Shown here: in pieces, positions 51,130 to 63,277 of the stretch
Layout: each line of letters starts with the position of its first letter
How positions within the stretch are numbered: position 1 is the stretch's first letter
Assembly: GCA_007449985.2 (NCBI GenBank)
Contig: VIIQ02000169.1
Location: forward strand, 124,001 to 188,000
Length of the DNA stretch: 64,000 nucleotides
From: Desmodesmus armatus
Taxonomy: Eukaryota; Chlorophyta; Chlorophyceae; Sphaeropleales; Scenedesmaceae
Reading direction: 5' to 3'
The notes under the pieces: generated by a model
Databases searched by the model: none
Told to the model about the DNA's origin: nothing
What the model saw: only the letters and a program-made list of their open reading frames with translations
Made by a program: the position numbers and the translations under genes

Positions 51130-53309
51130 ATGCTCCGATGCTCGGGGCACTCCTTGCTGACTCGGTGCAGCAGCAGGCTTTTGTTTGGCTCTCAAAGGTC
51201 CATCAAATCAAACATACGCGCTTTGTCCAACATCAAGGGCCACGCTGCAGCAAGCAGCCCCGCATCAGCAACTGTATGTTCTGTTGCTGCTGCTGAACGC
51301 TGGAGAGTGCAGCTGGGCAGTCATGGAAGCAGCAGCCAGGGCGCGTTCGGTCAGAAGCGATTCAGGCTTGGATTTTGTGGAGCAGCAGGTACGTTACATC
51401 TTTCTGTACACTGCGCCACCTCTGATGGGAGGGTTGCCCTTGTGCCCTGCAGCATGCATGTATATCACAGGGTGCAACACAGTCCCGGCATATGAGCTTG
51501 TCATGTGTAGTGCAACGAGGTGTATGTGTTATATTAATCATCAATGATTGAAGCGTCTTGCAGCAGCAGCAGCTGTAGTAGAGCAGCATCCCTGGCACAA
51601 CACCACAGCTTCAGCCCCTGATCAGCCAATGCGCTAGTTGTGTGATGGGATTATGCTCATGTGTCTTCCTGCAGCCTAGTGCAGTCAGCCTTCCTGAGAA
51701 TCACAATATGCCCCCCCCCCTTGACTCAGAGTCCGCCACTGAGTCAGGCAAGCCCCCCAGCCCCCTCCGGCCTCCCCCCCTCCCTCCTTGGCCCCCCCCC
51801 CCCCCCCCCCGTTTTCTCTGCTAATGACCCTTCCCGCCCCCCTCCTCCCCCCCCCCACCAACAGGCAGTTTTGCCCCCAGCAGCACTGAGTCAGACATCG
51901 AAGCAGCTGAACCCAAACCCAGCTGCAGATAGTGATGTTTTTCATCGTTGCTTTGACACCGTGTCACTTCCCCTGGGGGATCGTGTGCTGAAAGCTGCCC
52001 TCCCCCCATGCCATTGCGTGCATCGCGCTGTGTCCCCCCCCCAAACAAACAGGCAGCTTTGCCCCCAGCAGCACAGAGTCAGACATCGAGGCGGCTGAAC
52101 CCAAGCCCCAGCTGCAGACAGTGATGCTGGATGTGGGTGGCATGATGTGTGGAGGCTGCTCGGCAGCAGTGAAAAACATTCTGCGGCAGCAACCGGGAGT
52201 GGAGGCGGCAGCAGTCAACCTCATCACACACGCAGCAGCAGTCACCGTCAGGTGGGTGGGCCGTGTGTGGTGGTGTGTGTGAGGCACAGAGGGCACATAT
52301 GTGTGTGGGGTGGGATGGGGGGTCCTTCAGCAGCATCAGCATCAGCAGCAATTTCATGATGAAGGGGGAGGGGGGAGGGCAATGGTCAGCAGCAGCAGCA
52401 GCAGCAGCAGCCGGGTGTGGAGGGGGCAGCAGTCAACCACATCACACACGCAGCAGCAGTGACTGTCAAGTCAGTGTCTTGCATGGGGGCAACGAGGGTT
52501 GATCAGCAGCAGCAGTGATAGTCAGGATGGGGGGGATGTGGTGGGGGGAGGGGGGTCAGCAGCAGCAGCAGCATTGAAGAACATTCTGCAGCAGCAGCCG
52601 GGGGTGGAGGGGGCAGCGGTCAACCTCATCACACACGCAGCAGCAGTAACTGTCAGGTGGGTGGGGTGGGTTTGGTGGTGTGTGTGTGGGGGGGGGGGGG
52701 GGGTCAAACAGCAGCAGCAGCAGCAGCCGGGTGTGCAGGGGGCTGTGGGGGAATCTCATCACACCCGCAGCAGCAGTCACCATGTGGGTGGGGCGAGGTT
52801 GGCGGTGCTCAGCAGCGCAGCAGCAGCAGCAGCAGCAGCAGTCTGAGCAGCTGCAGTCGCAGCAATAGCGGCAGCAGCAGGAGGGGCACTTTTCAATCAA
52901 GGCAAGCTTGCGTGGTCCCACTGCCTTATGCTTCAAGAAGCTGTCAGCTATGGGCGTAGTGTGACTGGCTATCTGCTGACGCCGTGGTTGTGCAGTTTTC
53001 ATGTGTGGGGACATCTTGACATGTTGACAAATTGTCACCATCACACATGTCAACTGCATAGCCACTGCGTCAGCAAACAGCCACTCAAGATCTGCCTATG
53101 GCTTGCAGCTCGTATGAGAGCAATGTGTATCTCCAGTTGGCCTGACCTCAGAGACTTCAGAATTTAGAGACTTGAGACCTGAGAAGTGATGATCAGTAAT
53201 CATTGATTAGTAATGAGTGATTAGTAATGAGTGATGAGTGATGCTGATAGTGTGTTTACATTATTGACAGACTCACAGTTCTGCTATACCCCCCGCTGGC
53301 CTGCCTCCC

Positions 53310-53356
<47 letters not shown>

Positions 53357-56300
53357 CGTACTGCCTGTAGTGATGGCAACACTACTGCTGTCACAGCAGC
53401 AGCAGAGGTCCTTACCAAAAAGGTACGGTGTGTCAGTACGGTGCGGTACAGTGCAGCCGTGTGCTGCCAGGCACTATCTTGACTGCGCAGGAACTGTACT
53501 CAATCTGGCTGGGGTTTACAGTCCAAAAGAAAGTAACTGTGCATATTCACAAACCTGTGCCCTGCTCAGCGCCTGCTAGCACTACCTTGCACTATCCAGC
53601 ACTACACAGCAAAGCCGGCCTCACATTGCCCCCCCCCCCAAAACACCACACAGACAACTAGGATCACCTGCATGTATCCTCTCTGTCACACTGCACATTG
53701 CTCACCCTCCTTGTCTCTGCACAGGGTTTCCCAGCCAAGATTCGTACAGCTGAGGTGTCAGAACTCGAATCAGACGAAGCAGAAGCAAAGAGAGAGGCAG
53801 ATGCTCGCCGCAGCTTGATCAACCTAGGGCTAGCATGGTCCCTGGTGCTGCTGTCTTTTACCCCCCCCCCCCCCCAGCCCCCCCCCCCCCCCCCCCCCTC
53901 CCCCACCTAACCACTGGCACACACATTGACTGACCCCCCCCCCCGGGCCCCTCTCTTACTCTGCACAGGGTTTCCCAGCCAAGATTCGCACGGCTGAAGT
54001 GTCAGAACTGGAATCAGACAAAGCCGAAGCAAAGAGGGAGGCAGACGCCCGTCGCAGCCTGATCAACCTAGGGCTGGCATGGTCCCTGGTGCTGCTATGT
54101 TGCAGCCACCATTTTGGCCACATGCTGCACATGATGGGCTACCACCAGTTTGCCCACACCCCTTTCATGAATTTCATGAGTAATCCAGCAGTGTCGGGAG
54201 CACTGGGGGCCTTTGCACTGTTTGGACCGGGACGCAGGTGAGGCCCGGGGGGGGGGGGGGGGTGGGGGGGGAGTGTTTGTGTGTGTGTGTGGGGGGGGTG
54301 TTTGTGTGTGTGGGGGGGGGGGGGGGGAGTGTTTGTGTGTGTTAGGCACGGAGAATACATGTGTAGCTAGCATGAAAGCAACATATCAGTCGTTGTGGGT
54401 GTGTGTGTGTGGGGGGGGGGGGGCGTTTTGTACTAGTGTGGGGGGAATGGAGTAGGGGTTGGGGGTGTCTGGGTGGGAAAGGGGGGGGGGACTGGGGGCC
54501 TTTGCACTGTTTGGACCGACACGGAGGTGAGGGGGGGTGTTTATTTGGGGGGGGGACAAATAGACTGCAGCTGGGCGTGTGTGTTGACACATGAGTTGCA
54601 ACCAGTCATTTTGATTCAGTCAGGATGTATTGTAAGGTCACAGGAGGAGGTGTGTGTATGGTTGGGTGGGTTGGCGGGGGGGGGGGGGTGTTGCAGTAGG
54701 CCACATGCCGCACATTATGTACAACCCGCCCCTCCAGCCACCATTGATATGGTTTCATAACCATACACACCCCGTTGCCCCACCAGCTGACATTGCCCTT
54801 TGGTTCTGCCACCCTCCTCCTTCCTGTCTTGCAGTCTGCTGGTAGATGGTGCCAAGTCTCTGATCAACAACACACCAAACATCCCCCTACCACCCACCCA
54901 CCTTGTGCATACACAGACGCACACTCCCACCTACCTCACACACACACCACCCTGCCCTGCACCCCCCCCTCCCCCACCCGTCCTGCAGTCTGCTGGTAGA
55001 TGGTGCCAAGTCTCTGATCAACAACACACCAAACATGAACAGCCTGGTGGCACTCGGCTCAGTGACAAGGTGAGGGAGAGGGGGGGGGGGGTGGGGGGGG
55101 TAGGGGGGGGGGGGGGGGGGGGGGGGAGAGGGGGGGGGGGTGCTTGGGGGGGGGGACAGTTCACCACACATAACAGCAAAGCAGTCGTGGGGGGGGGGGG
55201 TATTCAGCAGTCTCTGACATGAACAGCCTGGTGGCACTCGGCTCAGTGACAAGGTGAGGGAGAGGTGGGTGGAAGGGGGGGGGGGGTGTCAGGGGGGGAG
55301 GGGCACAGTTGACCACACACAGCAGCAAAGCAGCGTTTTGGGGGGGGGGGGGGGGGTGTTGTTCAGCAGTCTCTGCAACATGAACAGCGGGGTGGCACTC
55401 GGCTCAGTCACAAGGTGAGGGAGAGGGGGGGGGGGGTGTAAGGGGGGGGGTGTCAGGGGGGAAGGCACAGTAGACCACACACAGCAGCAAAGCAGCGTTT
55501 TTGGGGGGGGGGGGGGGTGTTGTTCAGCAGTCTCTGCAACATGAACAGCGGGGTGGCACTCGGCTCAGTCACAAGGTGAGGGAGAGGGGGGGGGGGGTGT
55601 AAGGGGGGGGGTGTCAGGGGGGAAGGCACAGTAGACCACACACAGCAGCAAAGCAGCGTTTTTTGGGGGGGGGGGGTGTTGTTCAGCAGTCTCTGCAACA
55701 TGAACAGCGGGGTGGCACTTGGCTCAGTCACAAGGTGAGGGAGAGGGGTCCGTAGCACTACAGGGGTCAGTTGGGCGCAGTGGGGGGGGGGGGGGGGGTT
55801 GATGCATTGACCACGCACAACAGCAGGTCAGTTTTGGGGGGGGGGGGGGGGGTTGTCAAAAGCATACTGACACAGACAATTGCTGCTGCTGCTGCTGCTG
55901 CTGTGCTGCTGCTGCTGCTGCTGCTGCTGCAGCTTCTCCTTTGGTGCTGCGTCGCTGGTGTCCCCTGGTCTAGGCTTTGATGCGTCATTCCTTGAGGAGC
56001 CAGTGATGCTGCTGGCATTCGTGCTGCTGGGCAGGGCAATGGAGGCACGAGCAAAGGTGGGTGGACATCTTTCTGTCTCTTGTTTCAGCAGTGTGTAAGA
56101 TGGGAAAGTGTCATTGTGGACACCTGGTTGCGATGGCGTCGCCGATGCTGCAGCAAGCACTGTATGGTGTCTTGAGGCTGCCCACGGCGTGACTTTTGGG
56201 TGGGGGGCAGCCGCTGGGACGGGGGGGGGGGGGATATGATGCTGCTGGCATTTGTATGCTGGGTAGGGCTATGGAGGCACGAGCAAAGGCGGGTGGGTAA

Positions 56301-59300
56301 CTTTCTGTTGTCCAGCATTATGTATGCAAAGTACACAGGTTGGCTGCAAGTGAGTGTCAGTGTGAGTGTGAGAGGTGCCTGGAGGGCACGTGGCAAAGTG
56401 GGTGGGCATGTTGTGTAGGCCTATCTGGTGCTGGACCCGTGCAAACGCACACTTTGCGCCCCTTCCCCTCCCCTCATGGTTATCACGTGCTGACAGTGCT
56501 ACCAACCTAGAATGCTCTTTGCTCTGTGTCCGGCTGCCTGTCTGTTTGGTCCTTGCTGGGCCTATTCCCACTGAGGCCGGGCTGGTGCTGGACCCCTCAG
56601 GGGAGCCTGCTGCTGCCAGCAATGCCAACATCCACCAACCCCTACCCCCGCTGGGTGCTGGCTTTGCCTTTCGCCTCTCCTGAAGGTCCAAAGCAACCCT
56701 TTTCTGTCTCTTTTACTCCTGCTTTTCTACACATTGTTTCCACAGCTGCAGGTTCGTGCTGCCAGTGACCTGAAGGCCCCTGCTCGCCTCATCCCCACAG
56801 AGGCTCGGCTGGTGCTGGACTCATGCAAGCACACATTCAGCTCCCAAAATCCCCATCCCCCCACCCCCCCACCCCCCGGGCTTCCTCCACACCTTCTACA
56901 TATGTTCACAACGCAAGCTTGTTTGACAATGTCTCCACACACACACAGGTTGTGCTGCCAGTGATATGAAGGCCTTGGCCCGCCTCATCCCCATTGAGGC
57001 TCGGTTGGTGCTGGGACCCTCAGGGGAGCCTGCTGTTCCCCCCCCCCCCCTCCCCCCCCCCCCCCCCCCCCACACACTCACACACAGTAACATGCAATTG
57101 CTGCACATCCATCTGGCTGCTGCCACCCCATGTATCAAGTGCCACTCTTCTCCTAGTGCCCTCACACTGAACCCTTTTTCACCCCGTCGCTCCCCTGTTT
57201 TCTCTTCATATATCTGCAGGTTCGTGCGGCCAGTGATTTGAAGGCCTTGGCCCGCCTCATCCCCATTGAGGCTCGGTTGGTGCTGGGACCCTCAGGGGAG
57301 CCTGCTGCCACCAGCAGTGCCAGTGCAGAGGCTGTGCCCCCCCCCCCCCTCACACTCACACACAGTAACATGCAATCGCTGCACATCCATCTGGCTGCTG
57401 CCACCCCATGTATCAAGTGCCACTCTTCTCTTGGTGGCCCTCACACTGAACCCTTTTTCACCCCGTCGCTCCCCTGTTTTCTCTCATATATCTGCAGGTT
57501 CGTGCTGCCAGTGATTTGAAGGCCTTGGCCCGCCTCATCCCCACAGAGGCTCGGTTGGTGTTGGACCCCTCAGGGGAGCCTGCTGCCACCAGCAGTGCCA
57601 GTGCAGAGGTGGAGTATGCACTGGTGCAGACAAGCTCCGTGCGCCCTGGTGACATACTGAGGGTGCTGCCAGGCGAGTGCACAAACGGGAACAGGCTGGA
57701 TTGTGTGTGTGTGTGGGGGGGGGGGGGGGGGGGGGAGGGGAGGGGCAGGGGCCTGTAGTGCTTTTCTTGGAGTGATAAAGGCCCCAGCAGAGCATGCATG
57801 TGTCACTGTGCAGCATGTCAGGGCCCGGGGCCACACGACAAATTCAGGCGCTATAGTTAAGTATGCACTGGTGCAGACAGGCAACTTGAGGCCTGGGGAT
57901 AATCTGAGGGTGCTGCAGGCAGATGATCACATGCTGGCTGGCTACTGCTGAATCGCAGCAGCTATATGCCCGTCTGGTCGACTTTTTGTTACTGTGCTGC
58001 TGTGCTGAGCCGTCTGCCGCAACGCTCCCTGCCCTTTGCCCCCCCCTTCCCCCCCAGTCCTCCCTCCCTCCCCCGCAGGCAAGCATGTGCCGTGTGATGG
58101 CGAGGTGCTTGACGGGCTGGCAGCAATGGATGAGTCAGTGCTCGCTGACTTGTACTGACAGTGTGCTAATGGTTGTGCCTGCCTCTTGCTGGTCCCCTTC
58201 CCCTCCCTCTCCTCCTTGCAGGCGAGCGTGTGCCATGTGATGGTGAGGTGCTTGGCGGGCTGGCTGCCGTGGATGAGTCAATGCTGACGGGCTCTGCTGA
58301 GGGGCTGGTTCACTGCATGATGCCATGCTGATGTGCTGAGCCTTCTGCCTCAATGCCCCTTGCGCCCCCCCCCACCCTTCCTCTTTGCCCCAGGCGAGCG
58401 TGTGTGCCGTGTGACGGAGAGGTGCTTGACGGGCTGGCTGCAGTGGATGAGTCAATGCTGACAGGGGAGAGTGTGTTGGTGGCCAAGGGGGCGGGGGCGG
58501 CAGGCAGGCGGCTGCATCGTGTTTGAGGGACCACTGACCATACGGGCCAGCGCAACAGGCGCAGAGTCAACACTGGCAGGTGGGTGTGGTGGTGGTGGTG
58601 GTGTGTTGGGGGGGGGGGTGTTGGGAGGGGGGGGGGCAGGAGGGACTGCATTGCATGCGTGTGTGGGGTGGGTGGGGGGGGAGCATGTAGGCGGAGAGGT
58701 GCACTACACAAAATGATGCGGCAGGGGGGATGCATGCAGCAAGAATGCGAGCAGCAGAGGGGGGGGGGGTGCGGGGGCGGCAGTGGCAGGTGGCTGCATC
58801 GTGTTTGAGGGACCACTGACCATTCGGGCCAGCGCAACAGGCGCAGAGTCAACACTGGCAGGTGGGTGCCGGGGGGGGGGGGGGGGGAGATAAGGGACGG
58901 GGAGGGGCCTGAGGGAGGGAAGGGAGGGAGATGGATTGGAGCGCAAGAATGGAGGAAGGCATGAAAGGGGAGTGTGGTATTGCAGGAGAGGTTGCAGCAG
59001 GGGGGGGGGGTGTGCAATGAGGTGCAACCAAGGGTTGCGGGGGCGGGGGCAGCATCGTGTTTTGAGGGACCACTCACCATACGGGCCAGCGCAAGAGGGG
59101 CAGAGTCAACACTGGCAGGTGCGGATCCTTTGTTGGAGGGTGGGGGCTGGGGGGGGCTGGTGTGTGTGTGTGTGGGGGGGGGGGGGGAGCGAGGGAATGG
59201 AGTGCATGCATGGGAGAAGGCATGCACACTGGGAGGCACATAACAGGAACGGATGCAGCGAAGAGGGGGGGGGGGGTTGGTGAAGGGCAAGTGGTGTTCC

Positions 59301-59306
59301 TGCTGA

Positions 59307-59353
<47 letters not shown>

Positions 59354-61861
59354 AGGCATCGGCCGTCTTGTTGCTGCTGCGCAAGCTCGTGAGGCTCCAG
59401 TGCAACGTGTTGCTGACGCAGTGGCTGGCAAGTTCTGCTATGGGGTGATGGCAGCCAGTGCAGCAACCTTCGCCTTCTGGCAGACCCTGGGTGAGCGGTA
59501 AAAATCATCTTTTGAGGTTTCCTAGTAAAATTTCAAAAGAAAGAAGTTCTTTATCTGGACTGCTTTACCCTCTTGGCTGCTTCACAGCCTGCAGACCGTC
59601 AGCATGCGCGCTTGGTCCTTATTTCTTGTGAGGTAAGTATGGGAGAATGAAGCAGGATCTGCACACGCAACACACCTTTTGCGTTCAGTTTGGTTCTCGT
59701 CTGCCTTTCCTGTTGTCTACTGTAGGTACAAACCTATTTCCAGGTGCCCTCGCAGCAGCAGGCAGCAGCACCGCGCTGCTGCTGTCCATCAAACTCGCGG
59801 TCGATGTGCTGGTGGTCGCGTGCCCGTGCGCCCTCGGCCTCGCAACACCGACAGCAGTACTTGTCGGATCTAGCCTTGGCGCCACTCGGGGCCTACTGAT
59901 GCGTGGTGGCGACGTTTTGGAACGCATCGCAGGCATCGATGCAGTCGTGTTTGACAAACTGGAACGTTGACCGAAGGCCGTTTGCGGCTTGCGGGTTTGG
60001 GTGTGGTCCCGGATGTTGCTGCTGCTGTTTTCGGGTCGCTGAAGCAGCAGCAGAACGGGAACGGGAACGGAGCAGCAGCAGTAGCGGATGATCGTCAGTT
60101 GCTGGTGCAATTGGCAGCTGCTGTTGAGGCGTGTACGAGGCATCCGCTTGCTTCTGCGTTGGCAGCGGAGGCTGCTGCTCAGGGGTTGAGCATACCCCCT
60201 GCTGCTGATGCATTGACAGAACCTGGTGCAGGTGGGTGAACCGGGGGGGGGGGGGGGTGTGAGCTTCACCCTTAAGGGGGATGTGGGGGTGGAAGGGTGG
60301 GTGGGAGAGGGGCTGAAGGGGAGGGGGTTGCTTGCTTTTGAGGGATATTGTCTGGCAGGCAAGGTTTGTCACACAGCATCAACATCGCTTGGCACTGTAT
60401 ACAGATGAAAAGGACGCCTGACTGTCTGGCAATGTTTGATGTCATTGTGCGTTTTACCTATCGTTGAACTGATGTAGTGACATTTTGTGTTCACTCCATC
60501 GCATGTGTTGCCCCGCAGGTGTGAGTGCTCAGGTGTTTGGCCAGCGCGTGCTGGTGGGTCGGCCTGACTGGGTGCTTGGAAGCTGCCCGGCTGCGAGGCA
60601 TCAGCAGCAGCAGCAGCACACCTGCAGCAGCAGCTGGTGCCGCCTGAAGCATCAGGAGCACGCCTCACACAGGTGGGTTGACCAATCTCAAGTTGTTATA
60701 TTGTCACTTTGTTATGTAATGTAGATGTTATTTTACGTAATGTAGCTGCCTCACACAGGTGTGATTGTGCTGGTTGGTGAGGCTTTGGTTCGGTCAGCAG
60801 TTGGGTTGGCCTGATTACGCTGTGTCTGGTCACCCACTGGGAGTCCGCAAACGCTGTACTGTATGTAGTGGGCACTGCATCTTTGAATGTATCAAAGGTC
60901 TTGCTGCTTGGCTGCACTGTGCTGTGCTGTGCTGTGCTGTGTTGCAGGTGTATGTCGCTGTTGGTGACAGGTTGTTGGGTGGGCTAGGGTTCAGGGACGT
61001 GCTGCGCCCTGACGCATCAGCCACAGTGGAGGCTCTGCAGGCACTGGGGCTGAGGGTGTTCCTGCTGTCCGGTGACGACACAGCCACGGTCAAGGTAGGG
61101 TGGAAGTTTTTATGCGTTTAGAATCCTTTTTGGTCTACCCAATTACATACAGTGTGGCGAGTACTGTCCAGCGGTGACAGTATCCAATTGTAACAAGACC
61201 CCGCCCCCAAAGGCACAGGGGAACGGGCTGCAGCAGACACCCGCCAGCAGAAACTCGAGGTCATTTGCCGGCTGCCTCCATGCCGCCCCCCCCCCCCCGG
61301 GCTCCTCAGTCTGCCTCTGCATTTACTGGTCTGGCTGCTCCCCCCTCTCTCACGACCCCCCCCCTCCATTCCTGCCGCTGATGCTTTCGGCAGCAACACC
61401 CCCCAGCAGAAGCTGGAGGTCTTTTGGCGGCCTCCATCCTGCCCCCCTCCCTCTCTTGCCCCCCCCCCCTCCTCCCCTCAGTCCACCTCTGCATCCCCTG
61501 ATATGCCCCCCCCCCTTCTCACGACGCCACCCCCTGTTGCATTCTTGCACTCACATTGTTGCTGGCATGACTCCTGTGTTCTGGCCCCCGTCTGCCCCCC
61601 CCCCCCACACACACACACGAAGGGATTACGTCACTGTTGCTTGCCTATCTAGTAGGGCAGCCTTAGTGAGCTTGCATGGATCTAAGTAATCCCTCTGTCC
61701 ACACACACAGGCCATGGCAGCAGCGGCAGGTATCCCTGCTGGTGATGCCTTTGGCAGCAACACCCCCCAGCTGGAGGTCATGCGGCGGCTGCGCCGAACC
61801 TGCCCCCCACTATCTTACAGCCCTGCCTTTCCACACCTCCCCTCCCTACACTGTGCCTCTT

Positions 61862-61902
<41 letters not shown>

Positions 61903-63188
61903 GGCACTTTGGCACTCACATTGTTGCCCCCCCCCCCCGCGCGCGTCCTTTGTGGCACCGGCTATGGCAGCAGCGGCAGGCATCCCTGCTGCTGATGCAT
62001 TCGGCAGCAACACCCCCCAGCAGAAGCTGGAGGTCATGCGGCGGCTGCCTCCTTCTAGTTCCCCACCCTCTCTTACTCCTTTGCCCTTTGAGCGTCTCCC
62101 CTTCCCACACTCGGCCTCTGCACCCCTGGATCAAACCCCTCCCCCACCCCCGGGGTCGCATTCTTGCACTCACATTGTTGCTATTACGATTCTGCCCCCC
62201 CCCCCCCGCACAGGCTATGGCAGCAGCGTCAGGTATCCCTGCTGCTGATGCGTTTGGCAGCAACACCCCCCAGCAGAAGCTGGAGGTCATTCGTCGGCTG
62301 CAGGGCCAGGGGCTGAAGCTGGCCATGGTGGGGGATGGGGTGAATGACGCACCAGCGCTGGCAGCAGCAGATGTGGGCATTGCCCTGAAAGGAGGGTTGG
62401 ATGCTGCAGGTGGGTCAAGGACTGATGGTTGGAGTGTGTGTGGCCGTGTGTGTGTGTGGGGGGGGGGGATGGGGTGAATGAGGCACCAGCGCTGGCAGCA
62501 GCGGATGTAGGCATCGCCCTGAAAAGAGGACTGGATGCGGCAGGTGTGTCAAGGACTGATGGTTGTGGTGTGTGTGTTGGGGGGGGCAATGGGGGGGGGG
62601 GGATGGGGTCAACGTGCGCACCAGCATCGGCAGCAGCGGACGTGGGCATTGCACTAGGGGGGGGGGGGGCTGGACGCAGCAGGTTGGTAATGCACGGCGG
62701 AAGTGTGACCTGGGGTCATGATGGGTGGTGGTTTCGGGGGGCGGGAGGCATGATGGTGGTGGCGGTGGTGTTTGTAGAGGGGGGGGGGGAGAGTGAATGA
62801 CGCACCAGCGCTGGCAGCTGCTGATGTGGACGTTGCTCTCCAAGGGGGGGGGGGGGGGGGGGCGGCTGGAAGCGGCTGGTCCAGCCTCTGGTGGTGGGGA
62901 GACTTTGGAGAAGAAGCTATCACGCAGCAGTTGCGCTGAAGACGGATAATGTGTGTATCATCATGACACAGAAGGTTCGCTAGGGTCGCATACACCTCTG
63001 AAAGTCTTGGCGACACTGTGTATGATTTTGTGCAGAGTCATGTTGGCCTGTGGTGTATGCATGGCGGCCACATGCAATGCACAGCTCGCCACTGCTTGAC
63101 CAGTGGTCACATTCTTGCACCTGCCCAATGCGTGCCCGCCATTGCTCTTGCATCAACACTGACAACTGCTGCCTGTGCTGCTGTTGCC

Positions 63189-63224
<36 letters not shown>

Positions 63225-63242
63225 TCTGTTGCTGCTGCTGCC

Positions 63243-63277
<35 letters not shown>

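Noticed and set aside
55070..55745. Extra membrane-domain exons of the ATPase
   Set aside because: Each copy encodes only MNSxVALGSVT and has no acceptor; these are 3' echoes of exon 5, not additional helices.
58310..59431. 373-residue minus-strand open frame
   Set aside because: Antisense to ATPase exon 8, its echoes and G-runs. The Pro-rich translation is the reverse of poly-G and CAG tracts.
60753..60776. Micro-exon GVIVLVG between ATPase exons 11 and 12
   Set aside because: It looks family-like, but its 18 nt do not repair the phase between 60672 and 60948; left as an unresolved junction.
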